Below, in pieces: positions 11,430 through 21,699 of a stretch of 64,000 nt of DNA. The notes under the pieces are model-generated. The model was not told the origin of the DNA. It did not search any database and saw nothing but the letters and a program-made list of their open reading frames with translations. The position numbers were made by a program, and so were the translations under genes. Numbering within the stretch: position 1 is the stretch's first letter; each line of letters starts with the position of its first letter. The stretch is taken from assembly GCA_009746045.1 (NCBI GenBank), contig RPFO01000667.1, forward strand, positions 7,445,546 through 7,509,545. The letters run 5' to 3'. The stretch comes from Mesostigma viride (taxonomy: Eukaryota > Streptophyta > Mesostigmatophyceae > Mesostigmatales > Mesostigmataceae).

Positions 11430-11898
11430 TTATACCGCATAACCTGACAACGACAATGTGTAAGAACACAAAAAGCAAAAGAGCCCCAAAAACAACATTC
11501 TCGGGGTGCCTACGTTTGCATCCAGGATAGCTTTCGGGGAACAAGGTTTTGCGACGCAACGACCACTGAGGTATGAGAGCGGGCACATGTATGTCATCAT
11601 CTGTGGCCAAGGCGCACCCAACAAGCAGGCACCGCACTGGATGGACCATCAACTTAAGTCAGTTCTCTGGATCAAGGACATCTGACAACGGTGCATGGAC
11701 AGCTATATTCTCGGAATCCGTTCGCATGACATCCTTTTCCAGGTCTAAGAAGCCGACCAGCCACACTGGGACTGACATACACGGCACAGGCTCCTGTGAG
11801 AAGCAGCATTGGGGAAGTCCCGCAGTGGGCAAAAGCCTGATGGAGCGATCCCGTTTGAAATATTGACGTCCATGGGTTGCAAACTCTTTCTCAGTCAA
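11323..11898 (-). CDS. Possible exons of a membrane protein
   Basis: Two adjacent minus-strand open segments. One holds a strongly hydrophobic stretch (ALLLFVFLHIVVVRLCGI). The other reads LLPTAGLPQCCFSQEPVPC, then a short hydrophobic run and an acidic tail. Splice borders are not certain; a GTAGGC near 11,510 is a candidate donor. I do not recognise a family. It may belong with the segment at 12,241-12,560, and whether it joins the ankyrin array downstream is unknown. Confidence 0.3.
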
Positions 11899-12240
11899 GG
11901 AGCCCTGATTGTACCCAGGAAATAAGCATGGGCTACTTGTATGATAGCAACCGCGGTAATGCAGGGGATGCAGGCACTATCCAGAAGTATTGGGCAAGGA
12001 ATTTCTGTAGATCATTTATTATGGCCGCTGGTAACAGACCAAGGCATATTTCTGGGAAAGCAGTGAAAATGTATACTACTAGCCTTGAGTATGGCAGGGG
12101 CCGAGGGAATTCCCCGTGTAACGGTGGAATGAATGTAAGTTAGGAAGAAGAACACCAAGAAAGTCGAAGGCATGTAATTCTGCTGGGTCGACATGGACAA
12201 CGAAAGAGGAAAGCTGGGGGGGGAGAATGCGAGCAGTTAC

Positions 12241-12560
12241 CCCATTAGAAGATAGGAGCTCCACGACACCAGTGGTGACCAGAGCAGTCGCCAGAGTAAT
12301 AGGGTTATAGAGTAGCAGTTTCGACCACCCAACCTGCCTTCCATTGTAATCATGCCAATTATCACAGCATGTATTGACAAGAAAGTCAAGGCAGCCAACC
12401 AAAGTAGACCATAGGAATGCCGCATCAGCATAAGATATCGATATGCTGAGAAATTTACATAAAATGCGGAGAATCTTGACCTCGGCCCGGCTGGGAATAA
12501 AGATCCACGATTCAACCAGAGGACAGGCATCCGGATCCAAAATGCAGGCTATGCAAAGTG
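12241..12560 (-). CDS. Candidate exon with membrane segments
   Basis: Open minus-strand stretch between acceptor GTGACAG and donor GTAACT, starting ALCIACILDPDACP. It carries at least two hydrophobic helices (around FLWSTLVGCLDFLV and PITLATALVTTGVV) separated by a polar turn. It looks like coding sequence of a multi-pass membrane protein of unknown family. The exon is 320 bp, so its borders are not phase symmetric, unlike the ankyrin exons. Confidence 0.4.
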
Positions 12561-12933
12561 CTGTCACGACGCAGGAATGTACTTGCCATATTGGTAGCAG
12601 CAAATCTTCTGGCGGCAACGTACGCCGAGGAACGTCGCAACGGGTTGCGTTTGGCTTAGTTAGCCAGTTTTACTAGTTTTGATAGTGACCAGTAATTTGG
12701 TTGGTCATGGAAAATTCCCCATGACCAGCTGGCACCGGCCAGTGACCGCCATCATCACTATCACGCCCATCGTCGGTGCCCACGTACTGCAACCCTGACC
12801 TTACTGGTTTGGCCCATTGACCAATTGCCCCAGCCCTTTTATCGCGCCGGTCAGACCTGTAGCTTGGTGGATGGCACTTCTATATCTCAATGAATGATAT
12901 TCATTGAATGAACATATATGCTATATATATCAG

Positions 12934-13125
12934 GAGCTTTGACATGGCTCTGTATATAGGTTTATAGCTGGGCGTTTGCTTTGGTTTGAGTGATTTCACT
13001 CTGCTGTAAGTGATTATATTTTTAATATATATTTTAAAAATATAATTACTTACAGCAGAGTGAAATCACTCAAACCAAAGCAAACGCCCAGCTATGAACC
13101 TATATACAGAGCCATGTCAAAGCTC
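12934..13125. repeat. Short inverted repeat (arms about 88 bp)
   Basis: The sequence from 12934 to about 13021 is repeated in reverse complement at 13038-13125 around an AT-rich centre. The same unit occurs a third time at about 14618-14705. It forms the outer part of the larger palindrome to the right. Confidence 0.9.
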
Positions 13126-13167
13126 TATACTACGATAAGACCAATGGAAACGCCTAACGGGAGGAAC

Positions 13168-13870
13168 CTAATAGCCCTGCTGCACCGCAAAATCAGCCCG
13201 CGTACGGCGGAGCATGATGTCAGCCATGGCCCGAGTCAGCGCCACCGACAAGCGCTGACGCCAATATGACGTCCAGGTCCGCGCCGACCATGGGGCCCGC
13301 TGGCCCTCCAGGTCCAGCCGGTCCTCCCGGAGCCGGCAACACTCCTTGAAGAAGGCGGAGGTCAGGGGCCCCATGGCCCCAAACTCCTCCAGGACAAAGG
13401 GCACCACACGATGGTGCCCGACGTCGCCGTAGGCCAGGAGCTTGGCCCGCTCCGCCCGGTCCGCCGTGTAACCTGCCGTGAGGGAGGCCCCAGCCACGTG
13501 GCTAAGAGCCAAGGGCCGCGCCACCGAAACGTCAATAAGCAGATGCCGGCCACCCCCCTCAAAGTCCAGCACCACGATGTCAGGCCGGTGGTTGGGGGAA
13601 TAGAAGGCAGCGCCATCCGCATCCTCGGACCGGATGTTCGCGTGGGGGAAAACCGACCGGATCATGGCGAGCACCACCGTCAGGAGGACAGTGTGCAAAT
13701 ACAAATACCAATTCTGATTCTGTTGGCCCCCCATGCAGGCAAGGTAGTGAGTCCCCGTGGGATCCAGCGGCTGCCCACAGCTACCACAAGGCCGCCCGGC
13801 CGGAACAAGAGGCTGCGGGGCAAATAGCTGGTGCCGGAGCGCCACCGAGTAGTGGCTGGGAGCCAAGGCG
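13168..13870 (-). CDS. Non-LTR retrotransposon C-terminal fragment: zinc finger + restriction-like endonuclease (left arm)
   Basis: The protein has a zinc-finger-like motif CGSCGQPLDPTGTHYLAC, then a restriction-like nuclease signature with RPDIVV followed about 14 residues later by LLIDVSV (the PD..D pattern). This order is known from the C-terminal end of several LINE families, where the nuclease nicks target DNA. There is no start codon and no reverse transcriptase, so this is a fragment. The open frame runs across the palindrome centre into the other arm, which adds spurious residues beyond 13870. Confidence 0.65.
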
Positions 13871-13894
13871 ATTTTTAATATATATATCAGGCCT

Positions 13895-14574
13895 CGGTGG
13901 CGCTCCGGCACCAGCTATTTGCCCCGCAGCCTCTTGTTCCGGCCGGGCGGCCTTGTGGTAGCTGTGGGCAGCCGCTGGATCCCACGGGGACTCACTACCT
14001 TGCCTGCATGGGGGGCCAACAGAATCAGAATTGGTATTTGTATTTGCACACTGTCCTCCTGACGGTGGTGCTCGCCATGATTCGGTCGGTTTTCCCCCAC
14101 GCGAACATCCGGTCCGAGGATGCGGATGGCGCTGCCTTCTATTCCCCCAACCACCGGCCTGACATCGTGGTGCTGGACTTTGAGGGGGGTGGCCGGCATC
14201 TGCTTATTGACGTTTCGGTGGCGCGGCCCTTGGCTCTTAGCCACGTGGCTGGGGCCTCCCTCACGGCAGGTTACACGGCGGACCGGGCGGAGCGGGCCAA
14301 GCTCCTGGCCTACGGCGACGTCGGGCACCATCGTGTGGTGCCCTTTGTCCTGGAGGAGTTTGGGGCCATGGGGCCCCTGACCTCCGCCTTCTTCAAGGAG
14401 TGTTGCCGGCTCCGGGAGGACCGGCTGGACCTAGAGGGCCAGCGGGCCCCATGGTCGGCGCGGACCTGGACGTCATATTGGCGTCAGCGCTTGTCGGTGG
14501 CGCTGACTCGGGCCATGGCTGACATCATGCTCCGCCGTACGCGGGCTGATTTTGCGGTGCAGCAGGGCTATTAG
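13895..14574 (+). CDS. Non-LTR retrotransposon C-terminal fragment (right arm)
   Basis: This encodes the same roughly 225-residue zinc-finger/nuclease-like segment as the left arm, in the opposite direction, and ends at the same stop. The reading frame is intact in both arms. The N-terminus is cut at the palindrome centre, so neither copy has a promoter or start of its own. Confidence 0.65.
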
Positions 14575-14718
14575 GTTCCTCCCGTTAGGCGTTTCCATTG
14601 GTCTTATCGTAGTATAGAGCTTTGACATGGCTCTGTATATAGGTTTATAGCTGGGCGTTTGCTTTGGTTTGAGTGATTTCACTCTGCTGTAAGTAATTAT
14701 ATTTTTAATATATATCAG

Positions 14719-15067
14719 GCCGCTTTCCGGTCGCCACATCCTCCGGGCGGCTGTGGATGCCGGCGCTGCTGCCGCTGTGGCTGAGCGCGACAAGTTTGCC
14801 TCCTACGGCAATGTGGGGCCCCACCGGGTCATCCCCTTTGTCCTTGAGGAGTTCGGGGCCATGGGCCCCAAGACAGCGGAGTTTTTCCACGAGTGCTGCC
14901 AGCGCCGTGAAGACCGCCTCGACCTCGAGGGTCAGACCGCCCCGTGGTCGGCCCGCACGTGGTCCTCGTATTGGCGGCAGCGTCTGTCACTCGCCCTCAC
15001 TCGCACCGTGGCTGATGTGTTATTCCGCCGCACCCGGGCCGACTTTGTCGCGACCCATGCGGTCTAG
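14719..15067 (+). pseudogene. Third, diverged partial copy of the same C-terminal region
   Basis: The frame from 14753 reads VIPFVLEEFGAMGPKTAEFF and on to a stop at 15065, clearly homologous to the last 100 residues of the two arm copies but changed at many positions. It follows directly on the right arm after TATATATCAGG, so units of different age are joined at the same motif. Confidence 0.65.
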
Positions 15068-15369
15068 ATTCCTTCCAGGCCTGCATGGTGGGCCGGCAGC
15101 GCTGTTGCTGCGTGTAGTTTTGTGATGTATAGTTAGTTGTACCTTGTGCCGCTGGCGTGATCCTTGGATGTCTGTGTCAGATTACTATTAATTTCTTCAG
15201 GGTTATTCTCCCAGTTCTCGGGTTTTTCCTTATGTTGCATGCCTATCTCACCTCCGTAATCTATCATTCTCAATGAATATATATCAGTTAAGTTGTGTCA
15301 GGTCAGCACTCGGCACCTTAGCGCAACCTCAAATCTACTGCAGTCACAATCATTGTGAATTTTTTAGTG

Positions 15370-15443
15370 GCGGGGCTCGGGTAAGCACTAATCATTACGC
15401 ACTCTATAACTAGTACTGATTACCCGAGCGGCCGAGCCCCGCA
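15370..15443. repeat. Hairpin with GC-rich stem
   Basis: GCGGGGCTCGGGTAA is answered at the right end by TTACCCGAG, a short GCGG bulge and CGAGCCCCGC. The stem-loop spans about 74 bases. The function is unknown; it could be the end of a small foldback element. Confidence 0.6.
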
Positions 15444-15887
15444 AGTCCGCAACAAAAAAAATCTATATAATAGTTGTCCCGCGCAGGCCGCGCTCACCTT
15501 TATAGATACACCCTACAGTGCCTAACCCTACTGTACCTAAGTTGTAGATACCTAAGTTGTGTACCTAAGTATATTAGATACCTAAGTTACCTGCAGTCTA
15601 CACCCTACAGTACAAGTCCGGGGCCACCCGCCACACACGACCGGACGTCCACCCGTTAATTACGGTAACGTCGACCCTGCTTCGCCCGGTACTAAGTCAC
15701 TACACCCCCCCCCCATGAATTGGGGTCCGATCATTGATCAATCCAGGGCTCACGATCTGAAAGAATCTTAATTCTTTGATTCGATTCTACTTAGTTCTAC
15801 TACATTCTACTACAATTATACTACTATTATATGTCAAATCCAGAGTCTCATGATCTGAAACCTGATAATCTTAAACGTGTGGGGGGG
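15444..15887. other. No gene identified, AT-rich flank of the gypsy element
   Basis: A low-complexity stretch with repeated CCTAAGT and TTCTACTA-type motifs and a run ending GTGGGGGGG immediately before the element's target duplication. I see no coding region. Confidence 0.5.
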
Positions 15888-15892
15888 AATGT

Positions 15893-16463
15893 TGTTACGT
15901 CGCGTAACAATTCGTTGTAGTTACGGACGTAAATTAGGTCCTTGGCCTCGGTTGTTCCTAGGTTACGTGCAGTTCTAGTTTGGACATGATTGTCCCCGTA
16001 ACAGTACTGTGGTATAGTGGGTGCCTTTGGGCGCCGCGCCGCGTACTATATTAGTGGTCCTTATCCTTTTGTAGAATGTAGTGGACAGGCGTGCATCTGT
16101 GCACCTGCTTGTGTTTCTGTGTTTCTGCAGGCGAGGGCCAGGTCGGCCCGAGCCTGTTGGACCGTTGGTGACCATTTATGCACGTTCCACTCCTTGTGTG
16201 GTCACTCGGCGTGTGTTAAATGAATTAGCACATATTAGCTTGGGTCACGGCAGTTTAGTTGTGTTTCCTTCCTCTTTTCCTGGAGTAAACGGGTTTGATT
16301 AAATGGCCTATGGCGTATTACAGTAGTACATATGTAAATGCATTGAGATCTGGTTCGTCTCGGTCGTCTTTCGCTAGGGGTGTAAATAGAAGCAGCCTCA
16401 CTAGTTTAGGTAGTATCAGGACAGGTAGAGGTAGAGGTGGCGGCCGAGGCTTGCGGCGTAACA
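15893..16463 (+). repeat. 5' LTR of gypsy element
   Basis: A 571-bp repeat beginning TGTTACGTCGCGTAACA and ending GGCGTAACA. It should hold the promoter and transcript start, but no TATA box was assigned with confidence. Confidence 0.95.
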
Positions 16464-16464
16464 A

Positions 16465-16482
16465 TGGACTCGGAGGTAGTTT
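16465..16482 (+). other. Putative primer-binding site
   Basis: One base after the LTR the sequence reads TGGACTCGGAGGTAG. It begins with TGG, as expected for pairing with the CCA end of a tRNA primer. The tRNA was not identified. Confidence 0.45.
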
Positions 16483-16990
16483 AGATAGAGAGCGAGACGA
16501 CGATCCTTTGCAACATACGTCATTGAATCAACCCTTCCGCGGCTGGGAAAAAGAAGACGACACGTACTTGACAGGTAATGGGCGGGTCGCCGTCAAGCTA
16601 GGAGGATAGTGCTGCCTGATTCAGGACACGCCCTGCCTAGACGTTAGACCTGCTCGAAGCGGAAAATCCTTTCGTATATAGCTCCTGCTCCTCGTCTTGT
16701 TTCCTTAGAAAGATGGTTTACTGCCGTAGACAGTTGCTGGTTTTGGTTCGACGATAGAGAGACGGCTAGCGTCTCGTAGATTACCCTTTTTCTGCATCGT
16801 GCCTGCTTCGTATTTAGACGACCCTTCGCCGGACGCAGAATTCTTGAAACCGGATACTTACGACCACCTGGCGCTGGAAACATCGTCCCTACGTGCGTCG
16901 TCAATCTGGTTCGGTTTCAGACACCCGAGATAAGTCGCCTTCTCCTCGTTCTCCTCATTTGACTGCTCAAGACCTACCAGGTGCGTTACC
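16483..16990 (+). other. Leader region of gypsy element
   Basis: About 500 bases between the primer-binding site and the first ORF, with no convincing coding potential. A long leader of this kind usually holds packaging and dimerisation signals, which cannot be read from sequence here. Confidence 0.4.
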
Positions 16991-17381
16991 ATGAGCCAAC
17001 GGCGATCTTTTACTGCTCCTTCCCATTCTTCTAGCGATAATAGTCTAGCTAAATATTACGTAGTGATTACGCCTCAATGGTCCTCCATTTTCCTTTCTTG
17101 GTCCGACGCTAGGAAGATCGTTCAGAATCGTGTATAACGTAATTAGGTATAAGAAATTTATGTCCTTTGAAGAAGCTCAGCAGTTCCTTATAGATCATAG
17201 CCAAACAGATTTAGGCCTGCATGTACGCCCTATTCCTCATGGTCGCCCTCCAGTAGAAGCTCTAGTCTTTGCTACCCCTCCTTCTTCTCCCCCTAAACGG
17301 GCTGCATCTGCATCTGCTTCAGATACTCCTCTCACTTTGGAGTTTGGTTCCCTATCCATTACTGTTGTTAAAAAGGATTGA
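16991..17381 (+). CDS. RNase H1 N-terminal/viroplasmin-like ORF ahead of gag (frame break inside)
   Basis: An ATG at 16991 opens MSQRRSFTAPSH and continues to YYVVITPQWSSIFLSWSDA. About 17,115 the frame changes, and the second half reads YNVIRYKKFMSFEEAQQFL. The combination of YYVV, W.DA..IVQN and YKKF.SFEEA..FL matches the small RNA/DNA-hybrid-binding domain at the N-terminus of RNase H1, also found in the caulimovirus viroplasmin family. It is followed by a Ser/Ala/Pro-rich tail and stops at 17379, 93 bases before gag. The shift looks like a small deletion near CGTGTAT. A role in handling RNA/DNA hybrids during reverse transcription is inference. Confidence 0.6.
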
Positions 17382-17474
17382 TTTTAATTTTGTTCCTGCT
17401 GCAGACCTTCAAGGTTTTTCCTTTTTCTTTTGTTGCTTTCTTCTTTTGATTCCTATTCCTTTACGTAATTAAAG

Positions 17475-19221
17475 ATGGATCCAGTGGGTGGAGATATGTC
17501 GCCTATACCTACCAATAATAATAATAATACTACTACTAATAACATAACAATAACAATACTCGTGGTAACCGACGGGACTCCTTGGAAACGGTACACCATC
17601 TCACTCCTCAAGGTATTCTGCGTACCTCACCTCCTTCTCCTGTTGCTGGTGGTCGCCGTCGTCCCTCAATTACCCCACCTACCTATGAACAACGTATTTC
17701 CCAAGTCAGATTTAGTGAGGAACCTTCTTTCGTTGTGAACCAGGCCCCTGCCCCTTCTGCAACCTTGGCTCACCCCTCCAGCAGGTCCTCACACACTAAC
17801 AATGCTCCTAGGCCTCCTTCCCACCCTGTGCCTTCAATGCCTGCTATTAACACGGGTCGTACCTCGGCCCCTGTCGGCCCTTCTGGGCGCCCTAGTGCAG
17901 TTCCCTTTTACCCACCTGCTTCCTGGTCCTACCCTGAGACGGCCTATGAGGCTGCCCAGGTTCCTACCCGTGTGGCTGATTTAGAAGTTAATAATGATTT
18001 CAGTACCATGCCCCTAGATGATAGGAATTATGATCATTTTGCCTATTCCTCTCTTCGTGAGCAATATACTGTCCCCTTCTCCTATGGGCACCATCCGAAA
18101 CGGTGGCTCCCTCTAGACCCCTACCCAAGACTTTTCCTATCCCTTCCTTCTATCCCGCTTATGTAGCAGTGGAAGATAGTGGCCCTATGGGAAAAACTGA
18201 TTCTTCTAATCCCCCTAAGCCTCCTGCTCTTCCCCTCTTTGCCAACCTTCCTAAGCTGGATGTCAAGTCTACCCCTCAACAGTTTTTCACCTTCATTATG
18301 TTGCTCACCCAGAACACAGAGTCCTGGCAGAACCACAATAGGTGGCGCCTCTCTGATGCTGTACTAGTTCCTCATTATCTTACTACCTGCATTACTCCTG
18401 AACTTGCTAACCTCATCCAGTGTGAGTCTCTTGCCTCTCATGCCTACCCAAACTCTGTAGCAGAATTGTTCAAGCGTTTAGAGAACCATTTAGTCCCTCC
18501 CGATGCAGATTGGCAGGATAGATTATCCTTTGGCACCTTGCAGCAGGGTACCAAGTCCTTCAAAGAATATATGAAAGAGTTTGATGCTCAGATGGTACGA
18601 ATTAGGGATTTGTCGGGTGCAGAAGTACGTGCTCGCTTCCTTCAGGGCCTCAGTAGACCCTTATTGCGTGAAGTCAAGCGCCAGTTCTCTGCCTACCGTT
18701 TTACTGACCTGCCCCTCAAGCATGTGCGCCAGCATCTTTTACGAGTAGCAGATTTCTTCTCCACACCTTCTCTTCCTACCCGTTCCCGTATTAATAATAT
18801 TAGCCTTACCCCTGAGGAGGAGAACTCCTATGTAGAAGAATTAGATATCTGTGTGACTGACCTTTCAGCTCTGGATGTCTCTCATATTACCTGCTATCAT
18901 TGTAAGGAAGTAGGTCATCTTAAACGTGAGTGCCCCAAGTTCCTTTCGGGTGCTCCCCCTCATCCCGACGCTCGCCCTCCTCGTACCCCTCAGCGTGCTC
19001 CTATTCGTCCCACTTCAGGACGCATTCCTTCAGCTACCCCTAGTAGGCTGAATGCTGTGCAGACAGGATCCCCAGGGTTCCCCTATGATAATCAGGCTCC
19101 CGCACCCTCTTCAATCCCTCGTGACCCTCCAGCAGTGGCTTTTCCGCCAGGGTCTTCTTCGGGGTTCGTTCCTATGGATTTGGGGGGGAGGGGGAACAGT
19201 AGGCCTGTCAGCCGGGGGTAA
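17475..19221 (+). CDS. Gag of gypsy element (two frame breaks)
   Basis: It starts MDPVGGDMSPIPTNNNNN. The frame changes in the Asn-coding stretch near 17,545 and again near 18,095 (around CCGAAACGG). The last part, from about 18,100, holds a capsid-like region with LPKLDVKSTPQQFFTFIM and SFGTLQQGTKSFKEYMKEF, typical of retrotransposon Gag, then one CCHC zinc knuckle CYHCKEVGHLKREC near 18,890. A Pro-rich tail ends at a stop at 19219. Gag forms the particle and binds the RNA. The shift into the protease frame may occur around the G7 run at 19182. Confidence 0.85.
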
Positions 19222-19239
19222 CCTGGACAGGTCCTTAGA

Positions 19240-19735
19240 TAGTACCCCAGATAATAATTTTTGCTTGCCTGTTTTTATAACCTCTGTAGGAGCTGAATCA
19301 TCCCTACCACTACGTGTGCGTCCTCTTATGTTCTTGAATGGTGGCTTAACCGTCCCTCATACTGTTGTAGACCCCTTCCTGCATGCTGATGAACTCTTGA
19401 ATGTCTCTGTGTTAGTGGATAGCGGTGCGGCTAGCTCCTTTGTGAGCGAGGCCCTAGTTAGGCGTTTAGGACTAGTCCCTACCCCTCACACAAAAACTGT
19501 CACTGTCCATTATGCTGACGGTCGCACCAGTCATTCCCCGGGTACGGTGTCCCTTCCCCTGGTCATACAAGGACGTACGGTCAACCTGACGGCCACTATA
19601 GGCCCTATCACTACAGCTGATGTATTACTAGGATTAGATTGGCATCAGGATAATAAAATCACTATTAATTATGATACTATGGTCATTTGGTTTCCAGATA
19701 GCTCTACTGGGTACCAGAACGTCATTATAGATTAG
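19240..19735 (+). CDS. Aspartic protease of gypsy element
   Basis: It contains VSVLVDSGAASSFVSEALVR, with the DSGA catalytic motif of retropepsins, and later ADVLLGLDWHQ, which matches the conserved second signature (LLG.D). The frame is +1 relative to the end of gag and closes at 19733, with the downstream RT sequence already open in another frame from about 19,700. It cleaves the Gag-Pol polyprotein. Confidence 0.8.
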
Positions 19736-19744
19736 AAAATTTAT

Positions 19745-21694
19745 CCTTGGTAGATATTACTCCTCCTACACCTGTTGATCCTCCTGTGAGACCTATACCT
19801 GAAGTATTAATGTCCAATGACGAATTGCGATCTGAACTAAAGGAATATGGATACCTATTATGTATGTTCCTTCAGTTAGAAGTACAAGAGATACCTATCA
19901 CTAATAATAGTGTGGATATAGATGTAAATACAGTGGATACAATAGGAGTGGGATTTACTGAAAATGAAATAGTAAGATACATGGCTGTGATAGATTCCTC
20001 AAAAGTATTTGAAGAAAAGACTCCTTCTTATCCTCCTCCTCGTTCTGTTTTACACCGTGTAGTTATCAAGGACGGTGCAGTTCCTACGCACTCTCCGATG
20101 TATAGAATGGGCCCTACAGAATTAAAGGAACTAAAACAGATTTTAGTATCACTATTAGAAGCAGGATTGATAGAGCCTAGTAACTCCCCCTACTCCGCTG
20201 GTGTCCTGTTAGTTCCTAAGCCAAATGGCAAGTTTCGCCTAGTTACTGATTATAGGAAGTAAACGATATTACTGTGAAGTCTAAATACCCTCTACCTCGT
20301 ATTGATGATATATTTAATAAGGTTAAAGGTTCTACCTGTTTCACAGTACTAGATTGTGCGGATGGTTTTTGGCAACTACGTATAGCTCCTGAGGATTGCC
20401 ACAAAACCGCCTTTGCTACCCCTTTTGGGCATTACCAGTTTAGAGTAGCGGCTATGGGACTCTGTAACTCTCCTGCCTCTTTCCAAATGTTAATGAATGA
20501 AGTGCTTAGACCTGTTATGGGAAATTCCCACCTTCCTCAAGTGTCCTCTGATTTAAAGGATCCTTCCTTCTCCTCTGTTTCTTTATCTGAGCATGACCGT
20601 TCTTGTGCTCAAGCTTACTTAGATGATATCCTTATTTATTCTCCTGATTTTGAAACGCACCTACGTGATTTAAAGAAAGTATTAGAAATCATGGCTGAAA
20701 ATTCTTTATGGGCGCGCCGTGCTAAAGTTCGCTCTGGTAGAAGTGTCCCATTTTAGGGCACGTTCTGTCAGATGCCGGGGTCGCTACCGACCCGGATAAG
20801 ACTAAGTCAATTCAGGAATGGCCTACCCCTACCGACGTTAAAGGTGTACGTAGTTTTCTAGGAATTGCTTCTTACTATAGGCGTTTTATCCCGCGTTTCG
20901 CAACTATAGCAGCTCCTATTAATCATCTATTAAAGAAGGATATCCCCTTTGTTTGGAGTAGTGAATGTCAGTCGGCTTTTCAGTGTCTAAAATCCCTACT
21001 CCTCTCCCCTCCTGTACTCATCCTACCGGATACTACTAAACCCTTTGTTGTAGCCACAGATGCTAGCAAGGTAGCTATAGGGGGCGTCCTTCTCCAGGAT
21101 CAGGGTCAGGGCTTACAGCCAATCGAGTATATCTCTAGGACAATGCTTCCTGCGGAGCGTAACTATCCCGTCCACCAGCAAGAACTATTAGCTGTGGTGT
21201 ACTGTTGCCACGCGTGGCAGCACTTTCTTAAAGGTGCTCAATTTGATGTTTGTCTGAATGAACCCTGTGAGATTGATCCTTATAGATTAGTTATCCAGAC
21301 AGATCACCGCCCTCTTACCCATCTTCTCTCACAACCCAACCTTACCCCTCGTCAAGCGCGCTGGATGGAGTTTTTAGCACAGTTCTCCCCTTTTAAACTT
21401 CAGTATGTTAAGGGTGTAGATAACATAGTACCAGATGCACTCTCTCGTCGTGCAGATTACTCCTTTTTCGAGGACCTTGATGTTCTCAATACTACTCTAG
21501 TTCCTACTACTATGGGTGTAACCCCGTATGGTGAACTACCTGATGATGAATCCTATGCCTACCTCTTTCATACAGCTGTTCGCATGCCTGATCTCCTTTC
21601 TCACGTAGGACTCTCTCTCCCGTGTGAGGCCCTTCCTGTGGTCTCGGTGGGGGGGAGGGGAAAAATAAAATTTCTATACCGCTTAGCCATATAG
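19745..21694 (+). CDS. Reverse transcriptase and RNase H of gypsy element (frame breaks)
   Basis: Fingers and palm motifs are YSAGVLLVPKPNGKFRLVTD, then VLDCADGFWQLRIA, MGLCNSPASFQMLMNE and the catalytic box YLDD at 20616-20627. Compared with most gypsy RTs there are about 20 extra residues just before YLDD. RNase H begins near FVVATDASKVAIGG (about 21,045) and includes the tethered-substrate region QTDHRPLTHLL. Breaks: one missing base after AGGAAG at about 20,259 creates a stop, a second break lies near 20,745, and a third lies at the G7 run at 21,649. The enzyme copies element RNA into DNA. Confidence 0.88.
21647..21658 (+). other. Internal copy of the polypurine tract
   Basis: GTGGGGGGGAGG occurs here between RNase H and integrase and is identical to the 12 bases that immediately precede the 3' LTR. 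It is a candidate second plus-strand primer. Confidence 0.5.
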
Positions 21695-21699
21695 CGACT

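Larger units (their letters stand above)
13036..14706. repeat. Large inverted repeat, arms about 812 bp, spacer about 47 bp
   Basis: Bases 13036-13847 and 13895-14706 are reverse complements with only a handful of differences (for example one base near 13,661). Each arm carries the same coding segment in opposite orientation, and the outer ends hold the 88-bp unit. The spacer contains ATTTTTAATATATATATCAG. Confidence 0.92.

Noticed and set aside
15370-15443. tRNA gene suggested by 7-bp acceptor-like stem GCGGGGC/GCCCCGC
   Set aside because: Neither strand has the T-loop box (GGTTCGANNCC) or a plausible anticodon arm; the pairing is one continuous hairpin instead of a cloverleaf.
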